From assembly GCA_014800815.1 (NCBI GenBank), contig JAAVFI010000037.1:1-63425 (forward strand): DNA of 63,425 nt, given 5' to 3'. The notes under the pieces were generated by a model that was not told the DNA's origin, ran no database searches, and worked only from the letters and a program-made list of their open reading frames with translations. Made by a program: the position numbers and the translations under genes. The stretch is from Bacteroidales bacterium (lineage in GTDB: Bacteria > Bacteroidota > Bacteroidia > Bacteroidales > Muribaculaceae). Shown piece by piece: positions 7,429 through 16,543 of the stretch (position 1 is the first letter of the stretch; every line of letters starts with the position of its first letter).

Positions 7429-10400
7429 TTAGAAGGTGATGTTAAGACCGAAGAGGAAGGAGCGGCTGAGGGGGTATGCTCCGAAATCTATGCCGGGAGT
7501 GAGACCGCTGCGCATAGTAGAGACTTCAGGGTCGAAACCGGTGTACTTGGTTAGGCAGGCGAGATTGTTGCCGGTGAGGTACAGGCGGAGTCGCTTCACA
7601 CCGAGGCGTTTGAGTCGGCGTTCGGGGAATGTGTAGCCGATGGTGATGTTGGAGAGCTTGAGATAAGAAGCGTCTTCCACGCCCCAGGAGTGGATGTAGT
7701 TGTCGCCCTGCTCCATGTCGTAGTAGGCGGCTACGGTCTTGCCGGCATTGAGTGCGGCGAGTTCGTTGGGGTCGGTAACAATATCACCGGCGGCGTTGAC
7801 TGTCATCCAGCGGTTTGCGCTCGACGAAACGGCGAGAGCGTTGGTATTCTGCACGCCTGATTTTGCGTTGATGAGCTTGGTGGCATTGAGCACGTCGTTG
7901 CCGATGCTGAAAGTCAGGAATACGGAGAGGTCGAAGTTGCGATAGAAGAAGTTGTTGTTCAGGCCGCCGAAGAGCTTGGGAGCAGCGTTGCCGATCACGG
8001 TCTTGTCGTCTTCATCTATTATGCCGTTGTTGTCGCGGTCGCGGAATTTCCACATACCGGGGCGTACGGTAGCTGCATTCCCCTGATAGGGTACACCTTC
8101 TTTGAGGGTGTAGGTGTGAGTGCGCTCGTTGTAGTTGAAGTCGCTCACCTGATAGAGACCTTCGGTTTCGAAGCCGTAGAACTGGCCGATAGGGGCGCCG
8201 ACTTCGAGGAGGTGGGTACTCTGGTTGAAGCCGAAGCGTCCTTCGTAGAGCTGACGGTCTTCGCCGGTGAGGCGTACCACTGTATTTTTGTTGTGGGAGA
8301 GGTTGAGTGTTGTACGCCAGGAGAAATTGCGGTTGCTGATGTTTACGGTGTTAATGGCAAGGTCTATGCCGACGTTGCGGGTTGCACCGGCGTTGAGGAG
8401 CATTGTGGTGTAGCCCGACGAAAGGGGTACCTGAGCGTTGAGGAGCAGGTCGTTACTTTCGTTGATATAGAACTCGGGGGCCACGGTGATGCGCTGGTTG
8501 AGCATGCCGAAGTCGACACCGACATTGAAGGTCTTGTTGGCCTCCCATTTCAGCTTGGGGTTGGGGATGTTGTTGGCAACATAGCCGGGCTGTACGGTTC
8601 CGCCCATAGCTGCGAGAATGGAGGTCATGAGCGCTAGCGAGTTATAGGAGCCGATGCGGTTGTTGCCTGCGAGGCCGTAGCCTGCGCGGAGCTTGAGGTC
8701 GGAGAGCCATGTAACATCGGTGAGCCACTTTTCTTCTTTAATACGCCAGGCGGCGGATACGGCGGGGAAATAACCCCACTTTGTATTCTTGCCGAACTTG
8801 CTTGAGCCGTCGGCGCGGAAGGTAGCCGAAATCAGGTAGCGGCTGCTGAAGTCGTAGTTGGCACGGGCGAAGAAGGAGAGGAGTTTGTCATCGTCGTTGT
8901 AGCTCGAGGTGATAGCCGAGGGGGTACCGAGGCCCATGTCGTTCAGGCCGAAATCATCGTTGGGGAGGTTGATAACGGAAGCGTTGAGAGTCTTGGTAGT
9001 TCTTGCGATGTACTCCTGCCCAACCTGGACGGTGATGCGGTTTTTCTTGTTGATGCGGCGGTCATAGCTGATGACATTCGAAATTGAGAATGTACCGTAC
9101 TGACTGTTGCTTACGCTGCCGTGAACACCTTCACGCTTACCCATAATCGAATTCGAGCCGAAGAAGAGCTCGCGATCGTAGGTCTGGTGACGCATGCCGG
9201 TATTGTTTCTGAAGGTCCAGCCTTTGCCGAGGTTGAAACTAAGGTTGACGCTCGCCGAGAATGTGCGCTGAATACGGTCGTCGCGTTCGCTGCGGGCTGC
9301 CAAGACGGGGTTTACAAGCTGGTCGTTGTTTTCGTCGAGAATGGGATCGTAGCCTGCGAGGAGGTCGTCGTCGCTGCCACGGAAGCCGATAATGGGTCGG
9401 TACTGGAGAATCTGTACGAGCTTATTGAAGCGGGCGTCGACGTTGGAGCCACCCTCGTTGGTACCGTTGCCGGCAACGCCTGCGCCGGTGGTCTTCACGT
9501 AGTCGTAATTGACACGTCCGCCGATAGTGAGTCGCTTGGAGATGCGAGTGCGGATATTACCGGCGATGCTGTGCTTGTAGCTGCCTGAATTGACCATGGC
9601 GCCTTCGTCGTTGAAGTAGCCGTAGCTCATGTAGTAATCCACGCCTTCGACACCGCCGCTTACGGTAGCGCGATAGCTCTGAGTGGTGGTGGTGCGTCCC
9701 ATAGTCTCGTCGAGCCAGTCGATGCCGGGGCGATTGGCGTAGTTCTCGGCGATGTCGGCGAAACCGCCGTAGCGGTTTTGCCAGCCAAGTACTGCGGCAC
9801 CGGCATCGGAAGCCCAGCCGATAGTACGCTCGTAGTCGGCAAGCGCAAACTCCTCGCTCGAAAGTACGTCGAGCTTGTTGGCGAGCTTTCGTACACCGAA
9901 GTATGCGTCGAAGTTTACGGCGGCTTTGCCATTTTTATTCGAACCGCTTTTTGTGGTGATTACGACTACACCATTGGCACCGCGGGAGCCATAAATAGCT
10001 GTGGCGGAAGCATCTTTGAGTACGTCGATAGTCTCGATATCACCGGGGTTGAGGTTGCTCATGCCGTCTTCGGAGGGCATGCCGTCGATTACGTAGAGAG
10101 GTTCGTTGCTCTGGGTAATCGAGATACCGCCGCGGACGCGCACCGAGGGAGTTGCGCCGGGCTGGCCGTCGCTCATCACAATCTGGACACCCGATACACG
10201 GCCTGCGAGAGCCTGAGTGGCGTCGCCGCCGGGAGTCTTGAGCATGTCTTCGCCTTTGACAGAGGATACGGAACCTGTGAGGTCTTTTCTTTTTACTGTG
10301 GCGTAGCCGATAGCAACGACTTCTTCGAGGGCTACCGAAGAGGGCTCCAGGGTGACGCTGATTGCGTTGCGGCCCTTGAGTTCTACGGTCTTATCGGCCA

Positions 10401-10638
10401 TGCCGACGTATGTAAAGACGAGTGCACCCTTCTTGAGATTGGGCACGTCGATAGAGAATTTTCCGTCGATGTCGGTCGCCACGCCGGTTTTGCCGTCTTT
10501 GAGTCGGACAGAGCCACCGATCACGGGCTCGCCTTCGTTGTCGAGGACTGTACCGGTAACTATTTCGGCAAATGCATACTGTCCGCCGGCTATCATTGCG
10601 GCGACAAATGCACTGCGGAGATATTGCTGTATATTCAT
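7429..10638 (-). CDS. susC: SusC/RagA-family TonB-dependent transporter
   Basis: A 1069-residue outer-membrane transporter. Order: signal peptide (about 1-24); carboxypeptidase-D-like regulatory domain (about 25-105, VTGTVLDNEGEPVIGGSVRL); plug domain with the SusC hallmark sequences LEEVVAIGYATVKRKDLTGS, VRVRGGISI and LKDASATAIYGSRGANGVVV; then the 22-strand barrel ending in SFLFGLNITF. It imports oligosaccharides into the periplasm using ExbBD-TonB energy, with SusD as its lid. No N-terminal STN domain is present, so sigma/anti-sigma signalling is unlikely and control should come from the HTCS at 29.4 kb. It lies 21 bases behind the lyase gene. Confidence 0.97.
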   Translation of the reverse strand: MNIQQYLRSAFVAAMIAGGQYAFAEIVTGTVLDNEGEPVIGGSVRLKDGKTGVATDIDGKFSIDVPNLKKGALVFTYVGMADKTVELKGRNAISVTLEPSSVALEEVVAIGYATVKRKDLTGSVSSVKGEDMLKTPGGDATQALAGRVSGVQIVMSDGQPGATPSVRVRGGISITQSNEPLYVIDGMPSEDGMSNLNPGDIETIDVLKDASATAIYGSRGANGVVVITTKSGSNKNGKAAVNFDAYFGVRKLANKLDVLSSEEFALADYERTIGWASDAGAAVLGWQNRYGGFADIAENYANRPGIDWLDETMGRTTTTQSYRATVSGGVEGVDYYMSYGYFNDEGAMVNSGSYKHSIAGNIRTRISKRLTIGGRVNYDYVKTTGAGVAGNGTNEGGSNVDARFNKLVQILQYRPIIGFRGSDDDLLAGYDPILDENNDQLVNPVLAARSERDDRIQRTFSASVNLSFNLGKGWTFRNNTGMRHQTYDRELFFGSNSIMGKREGVHGSVSNSQYGTFSISNVISYDRRINKKNRITVQVGQEYIARTTKTLNASVINLPNDDFGLNDMGLGTPSAITSSYNDDDKLLSFFARANYDFSSRYLISATFRADGSSKFGKNTKWGYFPAVSAAWRIKEEKWLTDVTWLSDLKLRAGYGLAGNNRIGSYNSLALMTSILAAMGGTVQPGYVANNIPNPKLKWEANKTFNVGVDFGMLNQRITVAPEFYINESNDLLLNAQVPLSSGYTTMLLNAGATRNVGIDLAINTVNISNRNFSWRTTLNLSHNKNTVVRLTGEDRQLYEGRFGFNQSTHLLEVGAPIGQFYGFETEGLYQVSDFNYNERTHTYTLKEGVPYQGNAATVRPGMWKFRDRDNNGIIDEDDKTVIGNAAPKLFGGLNNNFFYRNFDLSVFLTFSIGNDVLNATKLINAKSGVQNTNALAVSSSANRWMTVNAAGDIVTDPNELAALNAGKTVAAYYDMEQGDNYIHSWGVEDASYLKLSNITIGYTFPERRLKRLGVKRLRLYLTGNNLACLTKYTGFDPEVSTMRSGLTPGIDFGAYPLSRSFLFGLNITF

Positions 10639-10659
10639 GAGTATTAATTAACTGTCGGA

Positions 10660-13170
10660 TTAAAATACTGAGCGGCTGTTGGCCGGAGTGATGTCTGTGT
10701 ATTCGTCGGCCTTAACCGTGCCTCCGATTTTGTCTACTATGATGGTTGAATTGGTGTATTTGCGGGTGTAGGTGGCGCCTCCGATCGTAAAGGCGTCGCT
10801 TCCGTAGCTGAGTCCTGTGGCAGTGCGCTTGTTCTCAATGGTGAGGGCGGGAGCTTTGGAGGGGTCGAGCTCGGCGGAGATTGTCCAGTTGCCTATAAGG
10901 ATGTTGTCGCCGTTGAGCTGAGTTTTGGCAAAGTCGTCGTTTACATCAGCGGTGAGTATCACGGCGAGGATTCTTACTTTGTCCTTGCCTGCGACGGTGG
11001 CCGAGAAGTGCCACTGGTCGGGATACTTAGGGCCCTGAACGGCGGGCGGAACGGCGAAGTCGCTTGTCTGAGAAAGGTTGAGCTGACTGTCGGAGAATAA
11101 GAGCAGTTTTGACTTTGTGCTGCCTGATTCTACCGTTGCCGAACCGTCGGCATCAATCGCAAAGGTAGTATCGGAGTGCAGGAGCCAATCCCACTTTGCC
11201 GCCTCATAGGCTTCGAGTTCGTCGTAGATAACTACGATATTGCCCTGAAGCATTGCCACGTGCCTTCTGTAGCGGGTGAGCGGTGTCTCGCCGAAACCGT
11301 TTTCGGGAGTCTGGGTGATGCCTGCTGCTGCAAAAGAAGCGAGCCACATGGGGTCGTCGGTCACGCCGCAGTAGGCGTGTGATGCGTCGCCGAGAGCGTA
11401 GCTGATTGTCGAACCACCTCCGGCTCTTACCATGGCTCCGTAGGCCTTGGTTGTATAGGGCTGGCCGATGCCGTTGACGAGGATTGTATTGTGAGCGCGG
11501 CTGTGGCGGTACGACATCAGATTGTGAGCGTCGTCGAAGTTCTGGTAGTAGCCCGAGCTGTGGAATACGGGCTTGCCTCCATAGTAAAGATTGAAAGCAT
11601 TCTGCGACGCCGTGGTATGGCTGCCCGAGCCGAAGCCTGAAGAGCGGAATGCGAGGGCAAGGTCTTCGGAGGTGTTTCCGATGTTGCTGTGCATGGTCAC
11701 TTCGCCTGCATCGGGATATATCGACATGTTTGAGACTGTCGAGGGTACTTCGCAGGGATAGTTGCTGTCGAGACGGGTCATGCGGTAGAGACGGAGCTCG
11801 TAGTCGTTGCGGAGGAGCGAAAGATTCTGAGTGGCATACCAGCCGGCGAACTCATCGCCTGTCTCGGCCGCGAGGAAATCTGCGAATGCAGGATACTGGC
11901 GGTTGGTGGTGGTGAAGCTCTCGCTCTGGTCGCCGAAGCCTACACCCATGGAGTTGGTCGGGCATGAGTAGCAGAGGCTTTTGCCTGCCGCACGATACCA
12001 GGGGTGAGAGAGGAAATCGAAGCGGGTAACGTAGCTCAGGAGTTTGGGCATGTAGGCGAGAGTGAGGATGTTGGCACTCATATACCCTACTCCATTGTGC
12101 CAGAGGCCGTCGCGCGAAAATCCTGTAGCGGGGGCGCGTGTGCACCAGAGTTCATAGTAATACTCGAGGTAAGGGAGTACCTGCTGAGAGTAAGCGGGAT
12201 TGTCGAAGAGAGTGAAGGCTGTCTGGAACATCACCCTCAGGTTCTGCTGCCAGAAGTGGTTGTCAAAGATATGATTTTCCTGGTAGCCGATGTTTGGTTC
12301 GGTAAAGCGTACGAGGGCTCTCATCATCTGTTCTTCGGCAGCTGAAAGTGTCTGTGCCGGGAGACGCGAATAGAGAAGGTCGTAAATCGCTGTGATTGAA
12401 TATGTAATAGCCGAAGTGGCAAAATTTGCATTGAAAAGCTGACCGTCGGAGGCGGGGTTTGCAAGCATTGCCTCGAGTATCGAAATGAGTTTTGCGGCAT
12501 ATTTATCTGTGCCTGTGAGTATATAGGCATCAGAGAGCCACATCACATTGTTCATCAGTGTACCGTAGTCACTGTATAGCTTGTTGATGTTTTCTGTATC
12601 TAACGACAATGCACCGTCGGCTCTTGACATCATCATCCTGTACTCGGGATGTGAAGGTGCATTGGCGCGGTAAACGTCCTCGGCAACGTCTATGAAACAA
12701 TTGAGTCGGGGATGACGGCGCGGGGAGTTGGTTAAAAATACTTCGAACGACGGGGTTGCGAACTGCTCCTCTTCTCCTGTGATACAGAAGCTGTTGACGT
12801 CGCTCCAGTCCTCGGATTCATTGCGGAAACGCCAGAACCATGTTCCGTTGTCGAGGATTCTGTGAGGGCTGAACATACACCACTGCTGCCAACCGGAGGT
12901 AATAGTGGCGGAGGATTGAAAAGTGGAGTCGGGAGAGAGCTGGAATTGAATCCTTTCACCGGTCTTCATTGACTGAGGAACGATGAGGGGTGCGGGATTG
13001 ACAAAAATAGTGCTCTCAGCCAGCGGATATGGCCTTGTTCGGATTTTTTCGTGATACTCCGAGACCTTGGAAACCTCCTGTCCCGGCTGAGTCTGCGGGA
13101 TATCGAAAATTTCCTCTGTCGAACAGGACACACAAGCGATTGTCAATAATATAGCCGAGAGTTTTTTCAT
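10660..13170 (-). CDS. DUF4962/heparinase II-III family lyase, lipoprotein
   Basis: An 836-residue polysaccharide lyase with an N-terminal DUF4962 domain (about 40-400) and a C-terminal heparinase II/III beta-sandwich. This is the architecture of PL15- and PL21-type enzymes that cleave uronic-acid glycosaminoglycans by beta-elimination. Likely catalytic positions are the His in ENHIFDNHFWQQNLR and the Tyr in WHNGVGYM; the family's second-domain His region GSGSHTTASQNAF is also present. The chosen start is 13170 (MKKLSAILLTIACVSC), which gives a textbook lipobox at Cys16; the frame extends to 13212 without a better signal. It is a probable surface enzyme because it is a lipoprotein next to SusCD. 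It is a diverged paralogue of the lyase at 16.5-19.2 kb. Confidence 0.85.
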   Translation of the reverse strand: MKKLSAILLTIACVSCSTEEIFDIPQTQPGQEVSKVSEYHEKIRTRPYPLAESTIFVNPAPLIVPQSMKTGERIQFQLSPDSTFQSSATITSGWQQWCMFSPHRILDNGTWFWRFRNESEDWSDVNSFCITGEEEQFATPSFEVFLTNSPRRHPRLNCFIDVAEDVYRANAPSHPEYRMMMSRADGALSLDTENINKLYSDYGTLMNNVMWLSDAYILTGTDKYAAKLISILEAMLANPASDGQLFNANFATSAITYSITAIYDLLYSRLPAQTLSAAEEQMMRALVRFTEPNIGYQENHIFDNHFWQQNLRVMFQTAFTLFDNPAYSQQVLPYLEYYYELWCTRAPATGFSRDGLWHNGVGYMSANILTLAYMPKLLSYVTRFDFLSHPWYRAAGKSLCYSCPTNSMGVGFGDQSESFTTTNRQYPAFADFLAAETGDEFAGWYATQNLSLLRNDYELRLYRMTRLDSNYPCEVPSTVSNMSIYPDAGEVTMHSNIGNTSEDLALAFRSSGFGSGSHTTASQNAFNLYYGGKPVFHSSGYYQNFDDAHNLMSYRHSRAHNTILVNGIGQPYTTKAYGAMVRAGGGSTISYALGDASHAYCGVTDDPMWLASFAAAGITQTPENGFGETPLTRYRRHVAMLQGNIVVIYDELEAYEAAKWDWLLHSDTTFAIDADGSATVESGSTKSKLLLFSDSQLNLSQTSDFAVPPAVQGPKYPDQWHFSATVAGKDKVRILAVILTADVNDDFAKTQLNGDNILIGNWTISAELDPSKAPALTIENKRTATGLSYGSDAFTIGGATYTRKYTNSTIIVDKIGGTVKADEYTDITPANSRSVF

Positions 13171-13244
13171 GATTGGTTGTTTAACGAGCCGGGAAGCGGA
13201 GAAGCGATTCACCGCTTCCCGGTAATTATATGACTAATGGTATG

Positions 13245-14792
13245 TTACTCAAAGATAGTAATCATAGGACGGCACAGAGCTGTCTGATTCTTGGCAGAAG
13301 CGACTGCGATCTGAGCGGCCTGAGCGTTGGGGGTGTCGCCGGCATTCATGCGCACGCCGGAAACATTACCGTTGCTGTTGATTGTGCAAGAAGCGTAGTT
13401 GACGGTTGCGATAGGATCACGGTCGAAGATGTCGGGATACTCGGGGAAGAGAGCCTTGAAAGAATCGCTGCCGGTTGCGGGGTCGCCGGTGTTGGTGGGA
13501 TAAAGCATCCAGAGCCAAGCTGAGAGCTGGTTGAGGGTGGGGATATACCATTCGCTCACGTTGTCACCTATAACAGCGTGCTTGCCCTGCCATGCGGTGA
13601 ATGTGTCGGCAAACGCAGAACCTGCAAAGGAAGTGAGGAACGATGCGGTACCTTCGGCACCGTTGACCCAGGTTGTTGCAGTAAGGCCGGTAACAAAGTC
13701 GTCGCCATTGAGAGCCTGACGGCCTTTCTCAACATTGCTGAGTGCTACAGCGTAGCCCTTGATGTTCTTGCCTGCAAATTTAGCGTCGTAGTTAGCGGCA
13801 GCATCGCCGTTCATGGCACCGAGATAGAATACGATACCTTCTGCTTCGTCGGCGGTTGCAACTGCCTCGCCTGCGGCATTCACGTAGGAGCCGATTTCGA
13901 ATTTGGGAGCTTCGGGCTTGTTGTAGCCGGGGTCTACGCCTACGCCGATAGTAATGTCGCTGAGAGCTACATCACCGATAGTTGCGGCGATATTGATCTG
14001 GAAATTCTCGTTGAGGGGCACATTGCCGTTCTCGATAGTGATAGTCTGGGTGAGACCTTCAGAGAGGGCGATAGTGATGTCGCTGTCGAGAGCGGTCATA
14101 TCAACGGGAGCGAACACGAAGGTGCTGAACCAGGGAGTGGCAGCGGCGTCGAACGCGGCGTTGGTGTACTCGAGTTCGGCAGTAGCATCAGCGGTACCGT
14201 TGAATACATTGTAAGCTGCAGGAGCAGTGTATGTCACGGTCATCTTCTTTGCAGCAGCAACTTTTTCGGGGTTGTTGGGTACAAAGTTGATGTTTGCGAA
14301 AGGACGTGTAAGAGTAACGTTTGCACCGTTTTTGAGTGCATCGAGTTTGCCACAGAAAGCGTCGGTGGCAGCGATAGCGGCTTCGTCGGAGAGGTCGTAG
14401 GCAGTGGTATTGTAGTTTACGGCCTTGAGGTCGGCGGTATTGTAAACCGACTTACCGGCAGCGTCGATATATTCTGCCCAGAAGAGTGCTTTTACGCCAA
14501 GTTCCTGATCGGCGGCGGTGATTACGAATGTACCTGTGCCTGTAGCAGCGTCGATAGCGGCAGTTTTCTGTGCGCCTACGGTGTTGTTGTTTTCGTCGAG
14601 GAGCTGGAGCACGCAGTGCATGGTGTATCCTTCGGGGAGTTCAACAGCAGCACGGCTCATGGGAGCAACAGGTGCATTGACGGCAATGGTGATGTCGGAA
14701 TTGCCACCGAAGACGGGTTCGTCGGTAGAAGAGCAGCTCACCATGGCGAGAGATACTCCGGCTACCATAAGCATAGAAGAAATCTTTTTCAT
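13245..14792 (-). CDS. fimbrillin-like surface lipoprotein (DUF6562-type N-terminus)
   Basis: A 515-residue lipoprotein (VSLAMVSC, lipobox Cys20) rich in Ala, Asn, Asp and Thr. Its first half has the low-charge, beta-rich pattern of DUF6562/fimbrillin-like proteins (ITIAVNAPVAPMSRAAVELP, then TFVITAADQELGVKALFWAE, LTRPFANINFVP). The second half contains segments such as GKHAVIGDNVSEWYIPTLNQ and LSAWLWMLYP that resemble the fimbrillin-associated or DUF1566-like C-terminal modules of Bacteroidetes surface proteins. The function is not proven. In this operon it may bind glycan in place of SusE/SusF, or form an adhesive filament with its neighbours. It starts 28 bases after the second lipoprotein gene. 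Confidence 0.7.
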   Translation of the reverse strand: MKKISSMLMVAGVSLAMVSCSSTDEPVFGGNSDITIAVNAPVAPMSRAAVELPEGYTMHCVLQLLDENNNTVGAQKTAAIDAATGTGTFVITAADQELGVKALFWAEYIDAAGKSVYNTADLKAVNYNTTAYDLSDEAAIAATDAFCGKLDALKNGANVTLTRPFANINFVPNNPEKVAAAKKMTVTYTAPAAYNVFNGTADATAELEYTNAAFDAAATPWFSTFVFAPVDMTALDSDITIALSEGLTQTITIENGNVPLNENFQINIAATIGDVALSDITIGVGVDPGYNKPEAPKFEIGSYVNAAGEAVATADEAEGIVFYLGAMNGDAAANYDAKFAGKNIKGYAVALSNVEKGRQALNGDDFVTGLTATTWVNGAEGTASFLTSFAGSAFADTFTAWQGKHAVIGDNVSEWYIPTLNQLSAWLWMLYPTNTGDPATGSDSFKALFPEYPDIFDRDPIATVNYASCTINSNGNVSGVRMNAGDTPNAQAAQIAVASAKNQTALCRPMITIFE

Positions 14793-14819
14793 GATAGTTA
14801 TATGTTTGGTTTATAATTT

Positions 14820-15839
14820 TTATCTTTCGGGAGTTAAAGTACCGACATCAACGGTGATATCGCCGTCGAATCCGGGGTCGATGTTGAGGCCGCCGTCAGC
14901 TGTCGAGGTGAGGAAACGACCTCTGACAATGGTATTCATATTTCGTGCGATAGGCAGGTTGACTATCGAGCGTGAGATAGTCTCACTGTTTTCATTCACG
15001 ATTTCAATCTCTACGGGGACTTCAAGATTTTCATCGGGGGCGACGAATAAGTAGTCGAAGCCGAGGCTTACCGTAGAGTCGTCGGGGAGTCTGAATCCGG
15101 TGTTGTAGGCCATGTAATTCAGCGAGTGCTTGCGCACCTGATCGTAGCAGTTGTAACCTACTGCCAGATAGCCCGAGTACTTGATGCGTGCGGTGAAGGT
15201 ATTTCCATTTACAGAGCCTTCGGCAAGACGACGCTTGAAAGCTTCCACGTCGGTGCTTATAAGCTGATAGCGACCGAGGGGGCGTGTGAGGACGATATCG
15301 GCATTTACCTTGGCATTCCACTCGTCGGCATAAGGGAGGAGGTCGAGGTCCACGTAGCCCGAGTAGGCATCTTTGGCATTATTATTCGCACGATAGCTGC
15401 CGTTGTTTATTACCGGAGTGAGCGTGCTTGCATTGTAGAATAACTGAGCCTCGGGGTCGGAAACTCTTACGTAGTCGCTCCACACCACAATTCTGTAGCT
15501 TGATGCGTGGAGGCGCATGCTCACGGGAACAGAGAATGTGGTCGCTTCGAGATTTTCATCATAAATCACCTGACGGTTGACCACTTCCCTATCGCGGTTG
15601 TAGGCTTCGACTATGAAACGGTGCATGACCGAATCGGGCATTTCAAAAATGGTCTGGTCGGTGCCGGGGAGCTCAAGGTTGAGAGTTATTTCAGCATTAA
15701 GAACCACCTGAGTAGGATCAACGCCGAGTTCGCCGTCAGCGGTGAGCTCAGGCTCCTCATGCAGCGTGCAGGAGCCGGCTCCGAGCGCTGCCATGAGAGT
15801 TGCAACGATGATAAATATATTCTTTTTCATAATCTGCAT
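14820..15839 (-). CDS. DUF6562-type fimbrillin-like lipoprotein
   Basis: A 339-residue lipoprotein with the lipobox LGAGSC (Cys24 from this start, Cys21 from the alternative ATG at 15830). The start at 15839 overlaps the DUF3575 stop codon by one base (TAATG), which suggests coupled translation; 15830 (MKKNIFIIV) gives a tidier signal peptide. The body is beta-rich with motifs seen in DUF6562 and Mfa-type fimbrillin anchor proteins: MHRFIVEAYNRDREVVNRQV, SYRIVVWSDYVR, VLTRPLGRYQLIST. It may be a fimbrial subunit or a surface glycan-binding protein, and sequence alone does not decide. Confidence 0.72.
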   Translation of the reverse strand: MQIMKKNIFIIVATLMAALGAGSCTLHEEPELTADGELGVDPTQVVLNAEITLNLELPGTDQTIFEMPDSVMHRFIVEAYNRDREVVNRQVIYDENLEATTFSVPVSMRLHASSYRIVVWSDYVRVSDPEAQLFYNASTLTPVINNGSYRANNNAKDAYSGYVDLDLLPYADEWNAKVNADIVLTRPLGRYQLISTDVEAFKRRLAEGSVNGNTFTARIKYSGYLAVGYNCYDQVRKHSLNYMAYNTGFRLPDDSTVSLGFDYLFVAPDENLEVPVEIEIVNENSETISRSIVNLPIARNMNTIVRGRFLTSTADGGLNIDPGFDGDITVDVGTLTPER

Positions 15840-16537
15840 TATTTGCCGAGTCGATAGCTCAGGCTGATTCCTATTTTAGTGGGGCCGAAATAATTCCGGG
15901 TTTTGGTGTTGATAAGAGCTCCGTTGTCTATATTATAATATCTATTGTATTGTGTATTAGCGTAGCCTGCTGCAAGCGAGAACTCAGCGCTCCAACGGCT
16001 ATCGATCGGTAAAACGTATGTGTAACTTACGGATGCACTTACAAGGGGGCGACCGGAGGTATTCTGATAGCGGATATCATCATGGCGGAAGTTGTATGAA
16101 GCAACCCCTGCATTAATACCAAACGCGCTTCCGCGTCCGATATTGCCCAACCAGTAGCGAACTTCGGGCTGAACGGCCACAATCCGCAGTCCCATGTCGT
16201 TTTTCCAGTCCCAGAGACTCCAGATAACGGGAACGTCGACTGAGAAATGACGGGCAACCTGAATTTCAAATTCCGCATTGAGAATGGCGAAGGCATCGTA
16301 GGCGAGGTTGGTCTTGAGAGCCATAAACCTGCCGGGAGCACCGGTCTCTGCCTTGCGCTTCCCGGGCTTCCCGGTCTGCGCCGCCGGGAGCGAAGGAGCT
16401 GCGGGGGCTTCGACCTTTCCTTTGGTCTGAGCCGTCTTCTCGGGAGGAGCCGAGGTCCTTATTCTCGGCGCCTGCGCCTGTGCCGAAAATGAGGAAGACA
16501 GCGCGGCCAGAATGATTGCAAAGATATAATGTTTCAT
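15839..16537 (-). CDS. DUF3575 outer-membrane beta-barrel protein
   Basis: A 232-residue protein with a signal peptide (about 1-21), a Pro/Ala/Lys-rich linker (about 22-68) and a DUF3575 domain starting at ALKTNLAYDAFAILNAEFEI. The domain continues through QPEVRYWLGN..GSAFGINAGV to the final strand KIGISLSYRLGK. DUF3575 proteins are predicted small outer-membrane barrels and often begin fimbrillin operons in Bacteroidales. That matches this position, directly ahead of two fimbrillin-like lipoproteins. It begins 6 bases after the stop of the upstream lyase. The long low-complexity linker is unusual for the family. Confidence 0.82.
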   Translation of the reverse strand: MKHYIFAIILAALSSSFSAQAQAPRIRTSAPPEKTAQTKGKVEAPAAPSLPAAQTGKPGKRKAETGAPGRFMALKTNLAYDAFAILNAEFEIQVARHFSVDVPVIWSLWDWKNDMGLRIVAVQPEVRYWLGNIGRGSAFGINAGVASYNFRHDDIRYQNTSGRPLVSASVSYTYVLPIDSRWSAEFSLAAGYANTQYNRYYNIDNGALINTKTRNYFGPTKIGISLSYRLGK

Positions 16538-16543
16538 GTCAGT

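Noticed and set aside
7429-10647. Long plus-strand ORFs opposite susC (for example 9778-10647)
   Set aside because: Antisense shadows of a GC-biased gene; no domains or promoters.
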